Position numbers and translations under genes: made by a program
Source: an uncultured Helicobacteraceae bacterium
Lineage (GTDB): Bacteria; Campylobacterota; Campylobacteria; Campylobacterales; Helicobacteraceae
Assembly (NCBI GenBank): GCA_947588965.1
Contig: CANQAN010000009.1
Coordinates: 1 to 64,000, forward strand
DNA length: 64,000 bases
Reading direction: 5' to 3'
Notes under the pieces: model-generated
What the model was told of the DNA's origin: nothing
What the model saw: only the letters and a program-made list of their open reading frames with translations
Databases searched by the model: none
In this document: in pieces, positions 1-8,504 of the stretch
Numbering within the stretch: the first letter of the stretch is position 1
Layout of the letters: the number at the start of each line of letters is the position of its first letter

Positions 1-1
1 T

Positions 2-61
2 GGTGGAAGTTCGGCTGCTCCCGATGCGATTTTTGGGATAAGCTTATGGAAAAAATTCTAA
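2..61 (+). CDS. C-terminal end of a probable outer-membrane beta-barrel protein (partial)
   Basis: Only the last 19 codons are inside the window. The frame ends in a short stretch of alternating residues closing with SLWKKF and a TAA stop. A terminal phenylalanine preceded by alternating hydrophobic residues is the usual C-terminal signature recognised by the BAM machinery in outer-membrane proteins. The rest of the gene lies upstream of the window, so family assignment is not possible. The other two plus-strand frames also stay open for a short distance, so the choice of frame rests on this signature alone. From 62 to the end of csd6 at 192 I see only AT-rich sequence. Confidence 0.4.
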   Translation, partial: GGSSAAPDAIFGISLWKKF

Positions 62-191
62 GCATTTTATCGTTTTTGTTAATATTATTTGGTTGTTTTA
101 AAATTTCAAATAAAGACTTTTGATGCTCATTCTTAAATTCTTGGAGTATTGATTGCTATAGAGTTCTTAGCATTTGGAGTTGCATAAGAAT

Positions 192-1169
192 CTACCGCTC
201 TGCGATGATTTGCATTTTGGAATCTTTGAGCTCCACATAAATTTCCTTAGGTCCGCGGAATGTGTAGCCCGGCGCCTTGTAATCTTCAAAAAATGCGATT
301 TTAAAAAGATTCCTATTTTTGTCATTAGGATAGGGAGAAATGTTAATGTCAGAAAAGGCAATTTCCTTGCGCTCATTCTTTCTGAATATTTGGCGCTTCA
401 TTTGAGTGAATTCATCATAGAGCATCCCATCAAAGCGAATGAAATCCCTGCCATAAAATCCAAGATATTTGTCAATGTCATTGACTTTCCATGCCTGCTT
501 CCAAGCATTTAATGCGGCAAGCAATGTGCCGAGATCTTCTTTGCTGACTTCTTTGATTTTATTGTCTTCATATGTGATTAAGAGGGTGTTTTTGTGGTTG
601 ATAATCTTGTCAATATTTGCGAGAGTGTCATTTTCAATCGCTATGCAGCCACGTGTGTTGAGGTCTTTGCGATTCCCATCAAGGGGCATTCCATGAATCC
701 AAATGCCATTGCCCGTGCGATGTTGCAAACGATCGAGGAGATTAGGATAGTTTGTCGTGAAGGCAAAGGGTCCATAATACTGATCGAGATTTGTGAGACG
801 CGCATCAAGCGTATAAACGCCAATAGGTGTGGCTAAATCACCCTCTTTTTCCTTGTGTCCGCCCTTAGAGCCAACAAGGCTTGTCGTGCTGATTTTTTCC
901 TTCCATTGATTGTTTTCTAGCGCGTATAATTTCAATGTTGGCTCATTTTTTGTCGCGATAAAGAGGTATTTGAGATGCTCATAATAACCAAAGCGCGTGT
1001 CTTTTTCTTGCAAGGCTTGAGTCCAATAAGATGGCGTTTGCATGATAGAATCTATTTTGTTTTCTATGGCTTTAATGCCACCTTCTTGATATGTCCTAAT
1101 CCACTCCAAGTCGTCTGCATGAGCAAGAACAGCCCACAAACACAAACACAAGATTCTTATGATTTTCAT
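192..1169 (-). CDS. csd6: Csd6-like L,D-carboxypeptidase (YkuD fold), helical cell-shape enzyme
   Basis: A 325-residue protein with an N-terminal signal peptide (hydrophobic to about residue 18, AHA|DD cleavage). The YkuD-type L,D-transpeptidase motif is visible as His159 in IWIHG and Cys175 in TRGC. The region after about residue 205 has the look of an NTF2-like domain (ALNAWKQAWKVNDIDKYLGFY). This two-domain layout is that of H. pylori Csd6 and C. jejuni Pgp2, which trim stem tetrapeptides to tripeptides in the periplasm and are needed for helical shape. It sits just downstream of era on the same strand with an 11-base gap, as in H. pylori. Confident in family; activity is inferred from the family. 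Confidence 0.93.
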   Translation of the reverse strand: MKIIRILCLCLWAVLAHADDLEWIRTYQEGGIKAIENKIDSIMQTPSYWTQALQEKDTRFGYYEHLKYLFIATKNEPTLKLYALENNQWKEKISTTSLVGSKGGHKEKEGDLATPIGVYTLDARLTNLDQYYGPFAFTTNYPNLLDRLQHRTGNGIWIHGMPLDGNRKDLNTRGCIAIENDTLANIDKIINHKNTLLITYEDNKIKEVSKEDLGTLLAALNAWKQAWKVNDIDKYLGFYGRDFIRFDGMLYDEFTQMKRQIFRKNERKEIAFSDINISPYPNDKNRNLFKIAFFEDYKAPGYTFRGPKEIYVELKDSKMQIIAER

Positions 1170-1180
1170 TTGTTTCCTTT

Positions 1181-2071
1181 CTAATCCTCAAAATTATAGC
1201 CAAATTTTTGCAAGTTTTCTTTTTCTTTATTCCAATTTGGAATAACTTTGACAAACAATTCTAAAAAAACTTTTTGTTGCACAAATTTTTCAATCTGCAA
1301 ACGCGCCTCTCTACCTATGCGCTTGAGAGTTGCGCCATCTTTGCCAATCACGATGCCCTTTTGACTTTCTTTAAGGACAATGATTTTTGCTCTAATGACG
1401 TGCAGATGTGCCTTTTCGGTATAGCGCGTAATGAGTACATCGCTCTCATAAGGCAATTCATCGCTAAGATTTTCAAAGACAGATTCACGTATCATTTCCT
1501 TGACAATCTCCTTTGTGCTGTTAGGACTTAGAATCTCGGGGTCATAATAGTAGGGATTATGAGGCATGAGCCTTTCTAATTCTGTTATGACACGTATAAG
1601 GCTATTTTTGTCTTTAGTAGAAATAGGAATGAGGGCTTTATAGGAATCCTTGAATCTTTCGTATTTTGCAATGATTTCTAAGAGAGATTCTTTAGGTATC
1701 AGATCGGACTTTGTGAGGAGCAGAAGATGGGGCTTTTTGGTGTGTTTGAGGAATTCTTCATAATGGTGTGTCTTGTCTGTTGCAGGGGACAAAAATAGTA
1801 GAATATCGCAGTCATTGAGAGCCTGCATTGCTTCTTTAAGCATGTATTGATTGAGCAATTTTTCTTGTTTGTGGATCCCGGGTGTATCAACAAAGACAAT
1901 CTGTGTCATCCCGTGCATTAAGATAAGATTCATTCTTTTGCGCGTGGCGTTTGCTTTGTGTGAGACAAGGGCGAGTTTCTCTCCTAAAAGAGTGTTTAAA
2001 AAGGTGCTTTTTCCTGCATTAGGTCGTCCCAGAACAGCGACAAATCCGGCCTTCGTGTCTTTTGGATTCAT
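1181..2071 (-). CDS. era: GTPase Era
   Basis: A 296-residue ribosome-assembly GTPase that binds the 3' end of 16S rRNA. The G1 motif GRPNAGKS lies at residues 15-22, G3 is DTPG, G4 is TKSD, and the C-terminal KH domain carries GIVIGKDG followed by the LFVKV strand. I chose the ATG at 2071 rather than the upstream ATG at 2101 because it begins one base after the hslU stop and gives a normal Era N-terminus, whereas the upstream start would overlap hslU by about 29 bases. No strong Shine-Dalgarno is visible, consistent with translational coupling to hslU. Confidence 0.96.
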   Translation of the reverse strand: MNPKDTKAGFVAVLGRPNAGKSTFLNTLLGEKLALVSHKANATRKRMNLILMHGMTQIVFVDTPGIHKQEKLLNQYMLKEAMQALNDCDILLFLSPATDKTHHYEEFLKHTKKPHLLLLTKSDLIPKESLLEIIAKYERFKDSYKALIPISTKDKNSLIRVITELERLMPHNPYYYDPEILSPNSTKEIVKEMIRESVFENLSDELPYESDVLITRYTEKAHLHVIRAKIIVLKESQKGIVIGKDGATLKRIGREARLQIEKFVQQKVFLELFVKVIPNWNKEKENLQKFGYNFED

Positions 2072-2072
2072 C

Positions 2073-3413
2073 TTAGAGAATGTAGCGCGCTGTGTCGGCA
2101 TCTTGCACGAGGGATTCTAGCTTTTCTTTCACGAGAGATTCTGTGATCTCTATCTCCTGTCCTTGATAATTTTCTGCATTGAAGCTAATCTCTTCAATCA
2201 CCTGCTCAACGACAGTGTGCAGACGTCTTGCGCCGATGTCCTCCGTCTTTTCGTTGGCAATTTGCGCATAGTGTGCTAGGGCGCGAATCGCAGAATCGCT
2301 GAATTTAAGATGCACATCTTCTACATCCAAGAGGGCTTCATACTGCTTCAAAATAGAGTTTTTAGTCTGCGTGAGAATCTTATAGAGAGCTTCCTCATCA
2401 AGTGTGTTAAGTTCCACGCGCAAAGGGAATCTCCCTTGTAATTCCGCGATTAAGTCACTAGGCTTACTAAGGCTAAAGGCACCTGCTGCGATAAATAGGA
2501 TGTGATTTGTCGCAAGCATTCCAAACTTCGTATTGACAATGCTGCCCTCCACGATGGGCAACAAATCGCGTTGCACTCCCTCTTTGCTAGGATCCTGACG
2601 ACTTTGATTTTTTGCACTCACTGCAATTTTGTCAATCTCATCAATAAAAATGATTCCGCTATTTTCGGCGCGTTTGAGTCCCTCATGCTTAATGGCATCC
2701 AAATCAAGCAAGGCCTCACTGGCCTCAATTTTCAAAAGCTCTTTTGCCTCTTTAATTGTCACCTCTCTCTTTGGAATCTCTTTGGAGGGAACAATGAATA
2801 TCTTTGAAATGGCTTCTTGTGCTTTTGCAAAATCTGTTGGCAGACCTCCATCCTCAATCTCCGTGCTACGTTTGGGTAGTTCAATTTCAATTTTGAGATG
2901 ATCCATCTCTCCATTTTTGACTTTTTCGCGCATTTTTCCTGCGGCCTTTTCATATTCTGCGATTTTTTGCTCACTTGCGCCCTTAGGTAGAGGTGGAATG
3001 AGTTTTTCTACGATTTTATCCAGAACATATTTTGCAATCTCTTCTGCATTGCGTTCTCTGTACTCTTCTCTGACGAGATTGATAGAGGCGACAACCAAAT
3101 CGCGCACCATAGATTCCACATCTCTACCGACAAAGCCCACCTCTGTGTATTTGCTCGCCTCCACTTTGACAAAGGGCAATCCCATAATCTTTGCCATTCT
3201 TCTTGCGATTTCTGTTTTTCCAACACCTGTTGAGCCTATCATTAGAATGTTTTTTGGCATCACTTCTTCTTGGATTTCTTTAGGCAATTGCAAACGTCTG
3301 TAGCGATTCCTAAGGGCGATAGCCACGATCTTCTTCGCCTCTTGCTGTCCGATAATGTATGCGTTGAGATATTCTACGATTTCCTTTGGTGTCATTGCGA
3401 TTACATTTTCCAC
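2073..3413 (-). CDS. hslU: HslU, ATPase subunit of the HslUV protease
   Basis: A 446-residue AAA+ unfoldase that feeds substrates to HslV. Walker A GSTGVGKT is at residues 60-67 and Walker B FIDEID at 256-261. Between them lies the charged I-domain (about 110-240) that is specific to HslU. The start is a GTG at 3413, preceded by AGGAAG at good spacing. That Shine-Dalgarno overlaps the hslV stop, so the two genes are likely coupled. A later ATG at residue 7 is possible but has no better ribosome site. The order rplI-hslV-hslU-era matches H. pylori. Confidence 0.97.
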   Translation of the reverse strand: MENVIAMTPKEIVEYLNAYIIGQQEAKKIVAIALRNRYRRLQLPKEIQEEVMPKNILMIGSTGVGKTEIARRMAKIMGLPFVKVEASKYTEVGFVGRDVESMVRDLVVASINLVREEYRERNAEEIAKYVLDKIVEKLIPPLPKGASEQKIAEYEKAAGKMREKVKNGEMDHLKIEIELPKRSTEIEDGGLPTDFAKAQEAISKIFIVPSKEIPKREVTIKEAKELLKIEASEALLDLDAIKHEGLKRAENSGIIFIDEIDKIAVSAKNQSRQDPSKEGVQRDLLPIVEGSIVNTKFGMLATNHILFIAAGAFSLSKPSDLIAELQGRFPLRVELNTLDEEALYKILTQTKNSILKQYEALLDVEDVHLKFSDSAIRALAHYAQIANEKTEDIGARRLHTVVEQVIEEISFNAENYQGQEIEITESLVKEKLESLVQDADTARYIL

Positions 3414-3422
3414 ACTTGCTTC

Positions 3423-3959
3423 CTAAAGTTCTAAGATTTTAATGTTTTGATTGGTATAGATACAGATTTCTCCTGCGATTTTTAGGGATTCTAGCACCAG
3501 TTCTTTTGGGGATAAATTCTCCGTGAAACGATCCAATGCACGCGCCGCACTCAAGGCATAATTTCCTCCGCTTCCTATGGCTGCGATTTTTCCGTCTTCT
3601 GGTTCTACGACATCTCCTGTCCCACTTAGAATGAAAATGTGTTCAGCATTTAAGACAATCATCATAGCTTCTAAGCGCCTTAAATATTTGTCTTTGCGCC
3701 ATTCTTTTGAAAATTCCAGCACGGATTTGAGCAGATCGCCTTTTTTATTCTCTAAAATCCCCTCAAACATATCAAAGAGCGTGAAAGCATCGGCAGTACT
3801 TCCTGCAAATCCGCTCAAAACCTTGCCCTGATAGAGTGTGCGAATCTTTGTTGCATTGCCCTTGAGGATGCAATTCCCAAATGTTACTTGCCCATCTCCG
3901 CCGATGACCGCTCCCTTCGCGCTTCTGTAGGCTAGAATCGTGGTCGCTTCAAACATCAT
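3423..3959 (-). CDS. hslV: HslV, peptidase subunit of the HslUV protease
   Basis: A 178-residue proteasome-beta-like peptidase. The N-terminal nucleophile threonine is encoded as the first Thr in FEATTILAY, so a short propeptide of about four or five residues must be removed, unlike E. coli where only Met is lost. GDGQVTFG and GSGGNYA, typical of the family, follow. The gene starts with ATGATG overlapping the TGA of rplI, and either ATG could serve. HslU follows directly. It forms a double hexamer capped by HslU in the cytoplasm. Confidence 0.97.
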   Translation of the reverse strand: MMFEATTILAYRSAKGAVIGGDGQVTFGNCILKGNATKIRTLYQGKVLSGFAGSTADAFTLFDMFEGILENKKGDLLKSVLEFSKEWRKDKYLRRLEAMMIVLNAEHIFILSGTGDVVEPEDGKIAAIGSGGNYALSAARALDRFTENLSPKELVLESLKIAGEICIYTNQNIKILEL

Positions 3960-4402
3960 TGTGCCTCAACATCAACTTTGAGCATCGCCGTGATTCCGCC
4001 CCCGAGTTTGACTTCCACTTCATAGATTCCTGTTGCTTTGATGGGGGATTTAAGCTCTATAGTTTTTTTGTCAATCTCTATGCGATGCTCTTTGGAGAGT
4101 GCTTCTGCAATGTCTTCTTTGGTGATTGCACCATAGAGAGAGCCATTTGCACCTACTTTTTGGAGGATTTTCACGGTGACTTCTGAAATTTTTTTTGCTG
4201 TCATTTCTGCGAGGGCTTTTTCCTCTGCTGCGATTTCCTCTGCCTTTTTCTGTGCGGATTTGTAGCGGTTAATCACGGCATTTGTTGCAAAATCTGCCAT
4301 TCCTTTTGCGATCAAGAAATTCTTTCCATAGCCATCTTTGACTTCGCAGATTTCACCCTTTTTTCCTAATCCTTTCACATCTTGCAATAATAAAACTTTC
4401 AT
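3956..4402 (-). CDS. rplI: 50S ribosomal protein L9
   Basis: A 148-residue L9 with the canonical N-terminal rRNA-binding domain ([17 protein letters not shown], then the Gly-Lys-rich [10 protein letters not shown]). A long central alpha-helix rich in Ala, Lys and Glu leads to a C-terminal domain. It is the first gene of the rplI-hslV-hslU-era-csd6 run and overlaps hslV by four bases (ATGA). A TAAAAT -10 element with an upstream TGC lies just ahead of the gene, and a GGAGAG ribosome site precedes the ATG. Confidence 0.98.
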   Translation of the reverse strand: MKVLLLQDVKGLGKKGEICEVKDGYGKNFLIAKGMADFATNAVINRYKSAQKKAEEIAAEEKALAEMTAKKISEVTVKILQKVGANGSLYGAITKEDIAEALSKEHRIEIDKKTIELKSPIKATGIYEVEVKLGGGITAMLKVDVEAQ

Positions 4403-4423
4403 TATCTCTCCTTAACTTTTGGC

Positions 4424-4429
4424 ATTTTA
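4424..4429 (-). promoter_or_regulatory. Candidate -10 element of the rplI operon
   Basis: On the minus strand the sequence reads TGCTAAAAT about 20 bases before the rplI start. This is a TAAAAT -10 with the TGN extension common in Helicobacter vegetative promoters, which lack a conserved -35. It is the only plausible promoter in the 57-base gap after comFC. Confidence 0.5.
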
Positions 4430-4459
4430 GCAAAATTTTACAAACATTAAAATAATGCA

Positions 4460-5035
4460 CTAAGTTTTTCGCGCATCGGCAAGAACAAAGGCATTTAAGA
4501 CTTGTGCGCCCTTATTTTCTAAAAATTGTTTAGCCTCAAGCAATGTCAATCCTGTCGTGATAATATCATCAATCAGAACGATTTGCTTCCCTTTGACCTC
4601 TCTTTTGAGCGTGAAATTTCTAGGATTCTCTTTGCGGAATTGCAGGGTTTTTCCCGCATAAGAGACGGGATTTGTGGCGTGGATGGTGCCATAGAGTGGC
4701 TTTAATCCTATGGTTTTAAAAAAGTGCAATAAAATTGCATTGTGTGCATAGCCCTGTTGGCTTATCTTATCATCAATTCCTATGGAATATGCACAATAGG
4801 GGATTTTGAGAGATTGCTTGAGATGCGTGATGGCGATTTTAGCAAGCATTGCGTAAATCTTATCGCCAATGACTTGATATTTTGCGTGTAAAAGGGATTC
4901 CACCACTTCCCATTCAAAGAAGCTATAGACTTTAAAATCCTCAATTTCCCTGCATTTTGGTGTAACGATGAGTTCTTGTTCGCATTGTATGCAAACGGTT
5001 TTTAGGGTGAGTTTGCCACAAATCAAACAGCGCAT
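4460..5035 (-). CDS. comFC: ComFC-like phosphoribosyltransferase-fold protein
   Basis: A 191-residue ComF-family protein. The N-terminus has two CxxC knuckles (CLIC and CIQC) like a small zinc finger. The C-terminal half carries the PRPP-binding loop VLIDDIITTG. Family members are required for natural transformation in H. pylori and others, probably acting on incoming single-stranded DNA, though the exact reaction is not settled. It overlaps tmk by 13 bases and ends the long minus-strand run that starts at 11850. The same coaD-tmk-comFC order is found in H. pylori. Confidence 0.88.
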   Translation of the reverse strand: MRCLICGKLTLKTVCIQCEQELIVTPKCREIEDFKVYSFFEWEVVESLLHAKYQVIGDKIYAMLAKIAITHLKQSLKIPYCAYSIGIDDKISQQGYAHNAILLHFFKTIGLKPLYGTIHATNPVSYAGKTLQFRKENPRNFTLKREVKGKQIVLIDDIITTGLTLLEAKQFLENKGAQVLNAFVLADARKT

Positions 5036-5598
5036 CGGATAAAATCCACGATTTTGGCAGTGATTTCTGCTTGTGGCAGACTTGCATTGAGAATGAGAGA
5101 TTCTAGTTTGAGGGACTTTATGGATTCTTTGAGCCTTGTTTGTAGGGATAACAAATAATCAATGCCACGTTGCTCAATGGAATCTTTATTTTTATTGCGC
5201 AATCGCAATACCAACTCTTCTGCGCTTAATTCTAAGAGCAAAACGCGATCGGGCAGGATTCCTCCTGTTGCAAATTTGTTAAAAGATACCAGAGTTTTAA
5301 AGTCAAAGTCCTTTGCGTAGGCGATTCCAGAAACGAGACTTCTATCGCTAATAATGAGTTTGTCGCGATGTTGGCTTAGGATTTTTGCGCTGTGTTCGGC
5401 CCTGTCGGCTAGAAACAACAACATTTCGGCCTGTGGGCTAAGGGAGAGTTGTTTGTGAAGTAGAATCTCTCTAATTTGCTTTCCAAGCGGTGTTGCACCC
5501 GGTTCAAAAGTGAATATTGCATCGGGAAATTCCTTTTTGAGCTGTGCAATTTGTGTGCTTTTCCCTGCTGCGTCAATTCCCTCTAGTGCGATATACAT
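5023..5598 (-). CDS. tmk: Thymidylate kinase
   Basis: A 191-residue dTMP kinase making dTDP for DNA synthesis. The P-loop is GIDAAGKST near the N-terminus, followed by the FEPGATPLG region and the DR(S) motif [13 protein letters not shown]. It overlaps coaD upstream by 16 bases and comFC downstream by 13 bases, so all three are likely translated as one unit. Confidence 0.96.
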   Translation of the reverse strand: MYIALEGIDAAGKSTQIAQLKKEFPDAIFTFEPGATPLGKQIREILLHKQLSLSPQAEMLLFLADRAEHSAKILSQHRDKLIISDRSLVSGIAYAKDFDFKTLVSFNKFATGGILPDRVLLLELSAEELVLRLRNKNKDSIEQRGIDYLLSLQTRLKESIKSLKLESLILNASLPQAEITAKIVDFIRCAV

Positions 5599-6086
5599 TG
5601 AGATTCCTCTTCAATGAAATTTTTGACGGACAGAGGGACGAGATGTGCGATTCTACCACCATGCAATAAAATAGAGCGCACAACGGTTGAACTAATGAAG
5701 GCGTTTTGCAAAGAGGGCATAAGGTAGATTGTTTCAAGCTCTTTATTGAGTGAGGCGTTTGCATAGCCCATTTGCAATTCATATTCAAAGTCGCTCACAG
5801 CCCGAAGCCCCCGCACAAGAATCTTTGCATTATGCTCACGGGCAAAGTCGGCAATGAGATTTTCAAAAGACAGAATGCAGACGCGCGTGGCAATATCTTT
5901 TGATTCTTCAACGGCGCGTTTGACCATTTCAACACGTTCTTCAAGGCTAAAGAGCGGATTTTTGTTTGTGGATTTTGCAACGGCAATAATGAGCCCATCA
6001 AAGAGCTTACAAGCGCGCTCAATCACATCCAAATGCCCATTGGTGATAGGATCAAATGTTCCGGGATAAATGGCTATTTTTGGCAT
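5583..6086 (-). CDS. coaD: Phosphopantetheine adenylyltransferase
   Basis: A 167-residue nucleotidyltransferase of coenzyme A synthesis that joins ATP and 4'-phosphopantetheine. The signature [12 protein letters not shown] is at the N-terminus and the second motif is ISSTVVRS. Length fits the family. It overlaps the end of pyrC by 13 bases and the start of tmk by 16. Another CoA gene, coaBC, lies elsewhere in the window at 24103. Confidence 0.97.
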   Translation of the reverse strand: MPKIAIYPGTFDPITNGHLDVIERACKLFDGLIIAVAKSTNKNPLFSLEERVEMVKRAVEESKDIATRVCILSFENLIADFAREHNAKILVRGLRAVSDFEYELQMGYANASLNKELETIYLMPSLQNAFISSTVVRSILLHGGRIAHLVPLSVKNFIEEESQCISH

Positions 6087-7087
6087 TCATAACTCCAAGA
6101 TAAGGTCTCACCTGCAAAGAGCGGGACGATTCCATTGAGGATTTGTGGGATTTGCATGGGTTTTTTGCAGAGGCAAATTTCCTTAGAATCCTCTTTGAGC
6201 TGATAGATTTTTTGCGCATTTTTACTGATAAAAGATTCTAAATTTTCTAGTTTTTTATGTCTTTCAAAAAGCTCTGCAAGAGCGGGAAGTAAGAGCGGTG
6301 CGCTAAAGATTCCAGCAGAACCCTTTGAGCTTTCTTTAGAAGTTTTGAGATGGGGGGCAGAATCGCTCCCAAAGGAAAATTTAGGATGCGCACTGAGGGC
6401 TATTTGCTGCAGTGCGTCCCTGTCTTTTGGTGTTTTCAAAATAGGTTTGCAAAAGACATGCGGATTGAGTGCGTTGCCTATGACATCATCTAACGTGAGT
6501 GTGATGTGGTGAAGTGTGAGGGTCGCATAGAGATTGTCGTATTTCTCTACAAGAGCTATGGAGCGACGATCGCTTAGGTGTTCAAAAATAATCTTTAATC
6601 GTGGAAAAGTTTGTGCGAGTTCCTCAAAAATCGGGTGAAATTCCGCTTCGCGCTCTAAAGAGAAGCCATGACTCTCTCCGTGTATGCTTAGGGTCATTCC
6701 AAGCTCTTCAGCGCTTTCTAGGATTCCTAGAATCTGCGCATCTAAAACCGCACTCACACCGCTTTCACTGCCCGTTGTCGCGCCCTTTGGGTAGAGTTTG
6801 AGAAATGAGATTCCACTTTGTTTTGCTTGGAGCAATTCCTCTTTATTGAGATTTGAGGTGAGATAAAGTGACATAAAGGGCGTAAAAGAGGTATTTTGAG
6901 AAGCCTTTAGGATTCTTTCTTTGTAGGATTGCACAGTTTTTGTACTGCTAAGGGGTGGATTTAGATTTGGCATCACAAGCGCACCGCTAAAATATCGCGC
7001 TGTGTAGGGAATGACTTGTTCTAGCATGTCCCCATCGCGCAGATGTAAGTGCATATCATAAGGGGATTTTAAAATGATACGTTCCAT
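6074..7087 (-). CDS. pyrC: Dihydroorotase (catalytic, class II type)
   Basis: A 337-residue zinc amidohydrolase closing carbamoyl-aspartate to dihydroorotate. All expected metal and substrate residues are visible: HLHLRDGD near the N-terminus, the carboxylatable lysine in FLKLYPKG, His in IHGE and FEHLSD, and the catalytic Asp in GSDSAPH. I use the ATG at 7087, which immediately follows the phosphomannomutase stop. An upstream in-frame ATG at 7240 would overlap that gene by 150 bases and adds an unrelated extension. A second, apparently dead dihydroorotase heads the same gene run. Confidence 0.95.
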   Translation of the reverse strand: MERIILKSPYDMHLHLRDGDMLEQVIPYTARYFSGALVMPNLNPPLSSTKTVQSYKERILKASQNTSFTPFMSLYLTSNLNKEELLQAKQSGISFLKLYPKGATTGSESGVSAVLDAQILGILESAEELGMTLSIHGESHGFSLEREAEFHPIFEELAQTFPRLKIIFEHLSDRRSIALVEKYDNLYATLTLHHITLTLDDVIGNALNPHVFCKPILKTPKDRDALQQIALSAHPKFSFGSDSAPHLKTSKESSKGSAGIFSAPLLLPALAELFERHKKLENLESFISKNAQKIYQLKEDSKEICLCKKPMQIPQILNGIVPLFAGETLSWSYECQK

Positions 7088-7088
7088 C

Positions 7089-8504
7089 TTAGTGTCCTTG
7101 TTTGAGAAGTCCAAGAAGTGCGTTTTCGTAGCGTTTGCAGGATTTTTGACTTTTGGCTTCAAAACGTGCAATGAGTGTGGGGGTTGTATTGCTTGCGCGA
7201 ATGAGTCCCCAGCCCTCTTCAAAGACAACGCGCACACCATCGATGCAAATCACATCTAAAATCTTTGGAAAATCCCGCGGCAAATCCTGTTTTAAAAGTT
7301 GCTTCAGCACTTCTATGCGGGAGAATTTTTCCTCCTCTGTGGTTTGAATCTTAATCTCATCGGTAGAATAGAGTTTGGGCAGATTTTCTAACACTCTATC
7401 AAATTCCAATCCATCTTCTTTTAAGATTTCTAGCATTCTAAGCATCGCATATGTCGCATCATCAAAGCCAAAGTAACGATCGTTAAAGAATATATGTCCG
7501 CTCACCTCAAAGGCCATATGAGCGTTTTCTTCTTTGAGTTTGACCTTGAGATTGCTGTGCCCTGTTTTATACATAATAGCCTTGCCGATTTTATTGAGAG
7601 AATCATACATGTTTGCAGAGCATTTTACTTCGCCAATAACGATGGGATTTTGAATTTTTTGGGCAAAAATAATGGCCAACTCATCGCCCTTGTAGATTTT
7701 GATTCCATTTTGAGTTTTTTTCAAAACAGCAAGCCTGTCTCCATCGCCATCAAAGGCAAATCCGATTCCACCGTTTTTAAGTACCTTTTCCTTGAGACTT
7801 GTGAGATTCCGCTCTTCACTTGGATCGGGATGGTGGTTTGGGAAGGTTCCATCGGGATCAAGGAATAATCCCTCATAAGAGATTCCTAAGTTTTCTAGGA
7901 TTTTTGTGATTCCAATTCCCGCGATTCCATTTCCGCAATCTATACTCATTGGAAGTGCAAGTCCCCTTAAATGCTGGAATTCTTGCGTTAAATATTGAAT
8001 GTATTTTTCAAGCGCATTGAGGGGCTGCGTGTTTAGATTTTGTGGAATCTTAGGTTTTATTGTCTCGTATTTAAGTGTATAAAATTGCTCTTCAAGCGCA
8101 TAAATAGAATCCCCAAAAAAGGGCTCTTTTAAAAGTGTGATTTTGAAGCCATTATATTTTGGGGGATTGTGTGAGCCTGTAATCATTACATTTCCATCTA
8201 GCGTGAGGGAGTTTTTGTTCTGTGTTTGGAATGTGGTAAAAAGTGAGAAATACCCCACAGGCGTCGGAATGCGCCCTAGATTGTAAGCGACAATCCCGCT
8301 TGCAAAGATGCCCTTGCAAAACCAATCAAAAATAATATGTGAGTGCAAACGCGCATCATAGCCTATCCCGAGCGTTTTCCCGCCACGATTTTTGAGCTCT
8401 TGTCCTATTAAATATCCTATGCGCACGACATTTTCTTCAATCAAATCCTCACCATAGATTCCGCGAATGTCATACTCTCTGAAAATGGCTAATTTTTCTT
8501 TCAT
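7089..8504 (-). CDS. Phosphomannomutase/phosphoglucomutase
   Basis: A 471-residue alpha-D-phosphohexomutase. The phosphoserine loop TGSHNPPKYNG, the metal loop DGDGDR and the sugar-binding loop FEVSGHIFF are all present, with a C-terminal RASNTTP phosphate loop. Members interconvert mannose-6-P/mannose-1-P and glucose-6-P/glucose-1-P, supplying LPS and glycan sugars (AlgC/ManB type). The start overlaps the preceding deaminase by four bases (ATGA). Which sugar is preferred cannot be read from the sequence. Confidence 0.93.
   Translation of the reverse strand: MKEKLAIFREYDIRGIYGEDLIEENVVRIGYLIGQELKNRGGKTLGIGYDARLHSHIIFDWFCKGIFASGIVAYNLGRIPTPVGYFSLFTTFQTQNKNSLTLDGNVMITGSHNPPKYNGFKITLLKEPFFGDSIYALEEQFYTLKYETIKPKIPQNLNTQPLNALEKYIQYLTQEFQHLRGLALPMSIDCGNGIAGIGITKILENLGISYEGLFLDPDGTFPNHHPDPSEERNLTSLKEKVLKNGGIGFAFDGDGDRLAVLKKTQNGIKIYKGDELAIIFAQKIQNPIVIGEVKCSANMYDSLNKIGKAIMYKTGHSNLKVKLKEENAHMAFEVSGHIFFNDRYFGFDDATYAMLRMLEILKEDGLEFDRVLENLPKLYSTDEIKIQTTEEEKFSRIEVLKQLLKQDLPRDFPKILDVICIDGVRVVFEEGWGLIRASNTTPTLIARFEAKSQKSCKRYENALLGLLKQGH

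Noticed and set aside
174-512. Plus-strand frame of 112 codons at the left end
   Set aside because: It is antisense to csd6 without a ribosome site; csd6 has clear motifs and a signal peptide.
2917-3303. Plus-strand frame of 128 codons opposite hslU
   Set aside because: Antisense shadow of a highly conserved gene; composition is that of reversed codons.
4415-4435. TTGGCATTTTAGCA as a sigma-54 promoter
   Set aside because: It is on the plus strand where no gene follows, and the spacing and TTGC element do not fit; on the minus strand it is better read as a TAAAAT -10 for rplI.
7087-7240. N-terminal extension of pyrC to the ATG at 7240
   Set aside because: It overlaps the phosphomannomutase gene by 150 bases and adds residues not expected in dihydroorotases; the ATG at 7087 sits right at the upstream stop.
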